Source of the DNA: an uncultured Oscillospiraceae bacterium
GTDB lineage: Bacteria > Bacillota > Clostridia > Oscillospirales > Oscillospiraceae
Reading direction: 5' to 3'
NCBI GenBank assembly: GCA_934597535.1
Contig: CAKTRT010000035.1
Span: 1-8,480 of the forward strand
DNA length: 8,480 nt
Both the position numbers and the translations under genes were made by a program. The notes below the pieces were generated by a model. It saw only the letters and a program-made list of their open reading frames with translations, was not told where the DNA came from and searched no databases. Positions 5,767 to 8,480 of this stretch are shown here, in pieces. The stretch's first letter is position 1; the number at the start of each line of letters is the position of its first letter.

Positions 5767-7356
5767 ATGCTGGATACTCTGATCCGCGGCGCGCGAGTGA
5801 TCGACGGTTCGGGACGCGCGGCGTTTACAGCCGATGTCGGCATCCGGAACGGAACGGTCGAAGCGGTCGGCGCACTGGGAGAAGCGCGGGCGCTGGAGAC
5901 GATCGACGCTGCCGGCCGCGTGCTCACGCCGGGCTTTATTGATATCCACCGCCACGCCGACGCGGCGGTGTTCCGCGAGGACTTTGGCAGAGCGGAGCTT
6001 TGTCAGGGGCTGACGACGCTCGTCAACGGAAACTGCGGCATGTCGCTTGCGCCGCTCGCCGGTGCGCACGCAGGGGAGTGCGCGGCTTATCTTGCGCCCA
6101 TCACGGGCGATATCCCGCCTGCGCTGCGCTTTGCATCACTTGCGGATTACTTTAAGGCTGCGCGGGAGCGGGGACTGCCGCTTTCCTGCGCGGAGCTCAT
6201 CGGCATGGGCACGCTGCGCACGCTCGCCGCAGGGTTTGCGGCGGGCGATCTCTCGCCGCTTGAACTGAGAGATCTACACTATCATTTGGAAGCGGCGCTT
6301 GCCGACGGCGCGTGCGGCGTGTCGCTGGGCCTTGGCTATGCGCCGGAGATCTTTTATTCGACCGACGGACTGATCCGCGCGCTTGCGCCGCTGCACAAAA
6401 GCGACGTGCCCATCTGCGTACACATGCGGCAGGAGGGCGACGGCGTGGTCGATGCGCTGCGGGAGATGCTTACAGTTGCCCGCGCGCTGCAGACGCCGCT
6501 GGAGGTGAGCCATCTCAAGGCCATCGGCACGCGCAACGCGCGGCGCGCAGTGCCGGAGATGCTTGCGCTCATCGGGCGGGCGCGGGAGGACGGGCTCGAC
6601 GTCATGTGCGATGTGTACCCCTATACCGCAGGCTCGACGCAGCTGATCCATGTGCTGCCGCCGGAGTTTCAGGAGGGCGGCACGCAGGCGCTGACAAGAC
6701 GGCTGCTCGATCCGGCCGTGCGCAGAGAAATGCGCGCGCGCATGGAGACGGGGGATGATTTCGAAAACATCACGCTGCTCGTCGGCTTTGAAAACGTAGC
6801 CGCCATTGGGCTGAAAACAGAGGCATATCAAAGATTTGAGGGGGAAAGCATCGCAGAGATCGCAAAGACGCTTGGAAAAGATCCCTTCGATGCGCTCTTT
6901 GACCTGTTGGCCGCGGAGCGCTGCGAGACGGGGATGATCGACTTCATCGCCCATGAAGCGGATGTTCGGGGGATCCTGCGCGCGCCGTTCTCGGGCGTCA
7001 TTTCCGACGCGACCTATCCCAGCGCCGGGCGCGTGCATCCGCGTGTGTACGGAACATTTGCGCGGCTGATCGAAAAATATGTTGTGCAGGAGCGTGTGCT
7101 TACGCTTGAACAGGCTGTGCACAAGGTGACGGGGCAGGCGGCTGCGCGCTTCGGTCTGACCGGTAAGGGAAGGATCGCGGCGGGCATGGATGCAGATCTC
7201 CTGCTCTTTTCGCCTGAGAAGATCCGCGAGCGCGGGACGTATACGAGCCCTGACGTGCCCGCTGCGGGCTTTGACGAGGTATTCGTGCTCGGCGAACGTG
7301 CGGTGCGCGGCGGCGCTTACTGCGGCGGAAGAAATGGGGAAATGCTCGCGCTGTGA
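5767..7356 (+). CDS. N-acyl-D-amino-acid deacylase (D-aminoacylase) family amidohydrolase
   Basis: A 529-residue amidohydrolase that probably splits N-acyl-D-amino acids into an acid and a free D-amino acid in the cytosol. The N-terminal beta-sandwich strand set (DTLIRGARVIDGSG, then ITS-like IRNGTVEAVG) leads to PGFIDIHRHAD, whose His61 and His63 are the usual metal pair. NGNCG follows with Cys90, the unusual cysteine metal ligand of D-aminoacylases. His219 (ICVHM) and His249 (VSHLK) are spaced as in the characterised enzyme, then DVYPYTAGS (272-280) and ISDA with Asp404, the likely catalytic base. The C-terminal sandwich ends with GKGRIAAGMDADLLLF. No signal peptide is seen. HRHAD in place of the more common H-x-HDD suggests a separate subclade, so the exact substrate is uncertain; dipeptides or hydantoin-like compounds are possible. 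It is transcribed alone. Confidence 0.9.
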   Translation: MLDTLIRGARVIDGSGRAAFTADVGIRNGTVEAVGALGEARALETIDAAGRVLTPGFIDIHRHADAAVFREDFGRAELCQGLTTLVNGNCGMSLAPLAGAHAGECAAYLAPITGDIPPALRFASLADYFKAARERGLPLSCAELIGMGTLRTLAAGFAAGDLSPLELRDLHYHLEAALADGACGVSLGLGYAPEIFYSTDGLIRALAPLHKSDVPICVHMRQEGDGVVDALREMLTVARALQTPLEVSHLKAIGTRNARRAVPEMLALIGRAREDGLDVMCDVYPYTAGSTQLIHVLPPEFQEGGTQALTRRLLDPAVRREMRARMETGDDFENITLLVGFENVAAIGLKTEAYQRFEGESIAEIAKTLGKDPFDALFDLLAAERCETGMIDFIAHEADVRGILRAPFSGVISDATYPSAGRVHPRVYGTFARLIEKYVVQERVLTLEQAVHKVTGQAAARFGLTGKGRIAAGMDADLLLFSPEKIRERGTYTSPDVPAAGFDEVFVLGERAVRGGAYCGGRNGEMLAL

Positions 7357-7396
7357 TGCATTTAAAAAATCTTAAAGAACAGTTTAACAAAAAGTG

Positions 7397-7425
7397 CTGA
7401 CGTTTTTTCTCTTCTGTGTTATGCT
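7397..7425 (+). promoter_or_regulatory. Promoter of the YwaF-family gene
   Basis: CTGACG (7397-7402), a 17-base spacer and TATGCT (7420-7425). The -35 box matches the consensus at 4 of 6 positions. It lies about 40 bases before the start codon. No clear terminator separates it from the amidohydrolase gene, so some read-through is likely. Confidence 0.5.
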
Positions 7426-7465
7426 GTAAAAGTAAAATACAGGATAGAGACAGGGAGAGTGCGGC

Positions 7466-8215
7466 ATGGAGTATTTTCTGGATACGATCGAGACGATCGG
7501 GGAGGGGCATGGATTTTCTCTCTTCGGACCGCGCCACCTGATCACGCTGGCGGTATTTGCCGCCTTTACAGTGGGAAGCTGCGTCGTTTACGGCAGGGCG
7601 AACGCGGAAAAGCGCGGGAAAATGCGGAAGCTGTTTGCCGTGCTGCTGCTGGCAGACGAGATTTTCAAGCATGTCTGCCTGTTTCTCGGCGGGAATTTTA
7701 ACTGGACGTATCTGCCACTGCATCTGTGCTCGATCAATATCTTTCTGATCGCCGTGCATGCGTGGCGGCCAAACAAAACGCTTGACAATTTTCTCTACTT
7801 TATCTGTATTCCCGCTGCGACCGCCGCGCTGCTGTTTCCCACGTGGACAACGCTGCCGGCAATGAACTTCATGTTCCTGCATTCTACGAGCGTGCATATT
7901 CTGCTGGCGGCGTATCCGATCATGCTTTATGCTGCGGGCGATATCCATCCGGAGCTGCGCGAGCTGGGACGCTGTCTGCTGCTGCTTGCGGCCATGGCTG
8001 TGCCGATCGTGCTGGTCAACCTGCTGCTGGATACAAACTTTATGTTCCTCATGTATGCGCCGGACGGCAATCCGCTGAAGTGGTTCGACGTGCATTGCGG
8101 CAGCCATCTGATCGGGTTTCCCATTCTGCTGGCAGCGGTGTGCGGGGTGATGGACATTCCGCTGCTCGTGCGGCGGAAGCGGGAACACGCGGCACGGCGT
8201 ACCTCCCGAAAATAG
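7466..8215 (+). CDS. YwaF-family (TMEM164-like) integral membrane protein
   Basis: A 249-residue polytopic membrane protein of the TIGR02206/YwaF type, whose role in bacteria is not established. About seven hydrophobic segments are visible, at roughly residues 23-43, 56-75, 83-98, 109-125, 138-156, 170-188 and 212-236. Family-like signatures are FGPRHLITL near the start, LPLHLCSINIFL (83-94) and NFMFLM before a conserved polar loop, with HCGSHLIGFP in the last segment. The length is normal for the family (about 230-260). The C-terminus is basic (RRKREHAARRTSRK) and probably cytoplasmic. GGGAG lies 8 bases before the ATG at 7466. It has its own promoter. A short overlapping frame in another phase (7459-7701) is not real. 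Confidence 0.85.
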   Translation: MEYFLDTIETIGEGHGFSLFGPRHLITLAVFAAFTVGSCVVYGRANAEKRGKMRKLFAVLLLADEIFKHVCLFLGGNFNWTYLPLHLCSINIFLIAVHAWRPNKTLDNFLYFICIPAATAALLFPTWTTLPAMNFMFLHSTSVHILLAAYPIMLYAAGDIHPELRELGRCLLLLAAMAVPIVLVNLLLDTNFMFLMYAPDGNPLKWFDVHCGSHLIGFPILLAAVCGVMDIPLLVRRKREHAARRTSRK

Positions 8216-8222
8216 TGAAGTG

Positions 8223-8257
8223 CATGGCGGCGGCTCTCCTGCACGGCTGCCGCCATG
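8223..8257 (+). terminator. Hairpin after the YwaF-family gene, weak terminator candidate
   Basis: CATGGCGGC (8223-8231) pairs perfectly with GCCGCCATG (8249-8257) around a 17-base loop, 8 bases after the stop codon. It is followed by A's, not T's, so a normal intrinsic terminator is doubtful. Its position before the tRNA promoter still suggests a transcript end. Confidence 0.4.
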
Positions 8258-8277
8258 AAAAAATCTTGAATCCACTC

Positions 8278-8306
8278 TTGACAGGCGCAGGGAAAAAACA
8301 TATAAT
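8278..8306 (+). promoter_or_regulatory. tRNA-Pro promoter, full consensus
   Basis: TTGACA (8278-8283), exactly 17 bases, TATAAT (8301-8306): both boxes match the ideal sigma-A consensus perfectly, as expected for a stable RNA gene. Transcription would start near 8313, about 30 bases before the mature tRNA. Confidence 0.93.
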
Positions 8307-8341
8307 ACCATCGTTGTCCAGCAACCGCAGAGGTTAGGCAT

Positions 8342-8417
8342 CCGGGTGTAGCGCAGTTGGTAGCGCGCATGGTTCGGGACCATGAGGCCGTGAGTTCGAA
8401 TCTCGCCACTCGGACCA
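8342..8417 (+). tRNA. tRNA-Pro (anticodon CGG)
   Basis: A 76-base cloverleaf with an encoded CCA end. Acceptor CCGGGTG (8342-8348) pairs with CACTCGG (8407-8413) with one G-T wobble. D arm: GCGC at 8351-8354 with AGTTGGTA in the loop and GCGC at 8363-8366. Anticodon stem CATGG (8368-8372) and CCATG (8380-8384) with loop TTCGGGA, so the anticodon is CGG at 8375-8377, reading CCG proline codons. T arm GTGAG and CTCGC with the TTCGAAT loop. Discriminator A8414, then CCA. CCG codons are common in the GC-rich genes of this window. Confidence 0.96.
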
Positions 8418-8420
8418 AGT

Positions 8421-8474
8421 AATGATAATCCGAACTACATTATCCAAGTGGGTAATGTGTTCGGATTTATCATT
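8421..8474 (+). terminator. Long imperfect hairpin after tRNA-Pro, probable terminator
   Basis: The left arm begins AATGATAATCCGAAC and the right arm ends GTTCGGATTTATCATT. They pair over about 25 positions with a few mismatches or bulges around a small loop near 8446-8450. It starts 3 bases after the CCA end, so it is well placed to stop the tRNA transcript. The T-run after it is short (TTTCTATC) before the window ends. Confidence 0.6.
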
Positions 8475-8480
8475 TCTATC

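Noticed and set aside
6274..7122. Minus-strand 282-codon frame opposite the amidohydrolase
   Set aside because: Shadow of a confidently identified gene; rich in Arg, His and Gln, with no family signature.
7100..8383. Minus-strand 427-codon frame
   Set aside because: Antisense of the amidohydrolase end, the YwaF-family gene and the tRNA, with no protein-like features.
7927..8418. Minus-strand frame with VARFELTASWSRTMRATNC-like start
   Set aside because: This is the familiar false protein made by translating the antisense of a tRNA gene. It then runs opposite the YwaF-family gene.

Overview
The window looks like a chromosomal stretch from a GC-rich, gut-type Clostridia, probably Oscillospiraceae-like. 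This is inferred from a SAM-I riboswitch on metK, a RelQ-type alarmone synthetase, AGGAG-type ribosome binding sites, classic Firmicutes-style promoters and terminators, and the character of the radical SAM protein. No marker here fixes the genus, and no plasmid, phage, CRISPR or transposase gene is visible.

Layout. Bases 1-132 are the 3' end of rplQ (ribosomal protein L17), the usual last gene of the alpha operon. A hairpin-rich spacer follows, which carries a near-copy of the last 25 bases of rplQ, and then a strong terminator (317-366). Bases 367-906 hold little: one possible small membrane protein (498-689), and a terminator (868-902) belonging to a 3'-only acetyltransferase remnant on the minus strand (907-1053). 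A promoter, a SAM-I riboswitch and its terminator then lead into metK (1350-2531). Bases 2532-2830 are a non-coding block full of hairpins that looks like a dispersed repeat.

On the minus strand, relQ (5039-4317) and an uncharacterised radical SAM/SPASM gene (4269-2890) form a likely two-gene operon with a promoter near 5100-5126 and a terminator at 2831-2870. A 104-residue three-helix membrane protein (5647-5333, minus) has its own terminator (5288-5313). It diverges from a D-aminoacylase-family amidohydrolase (5767-7356, plus), and the two opposed -35 boxes sit in a perfect 8-base inverted repeat. A YwaF-family membrane protein follows (7466-8215) with its own promoter. A near-ideal consensus promoter then drives tRNA-Pro(CGG) (8342-8417), which is followed by a long imperfect hairpin at the window edge.

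How the genes relate. metK makes S-adenosylmethionine and is predicted to be shut off by it through the riboswitch. The radical SAM enzyme consumes SAM, but it is transcribed with an alarmone synthetase, not with metK. The amidohydrolase probably frees D-amino acids from N-acyl forms. I see no clear new multi-gene defence or mobile system. The points most worth checking are the repeat-like block after metK, the relQ-radical SAM pairing, the divergent promoter palindrome and the duplicated rplQ tail.
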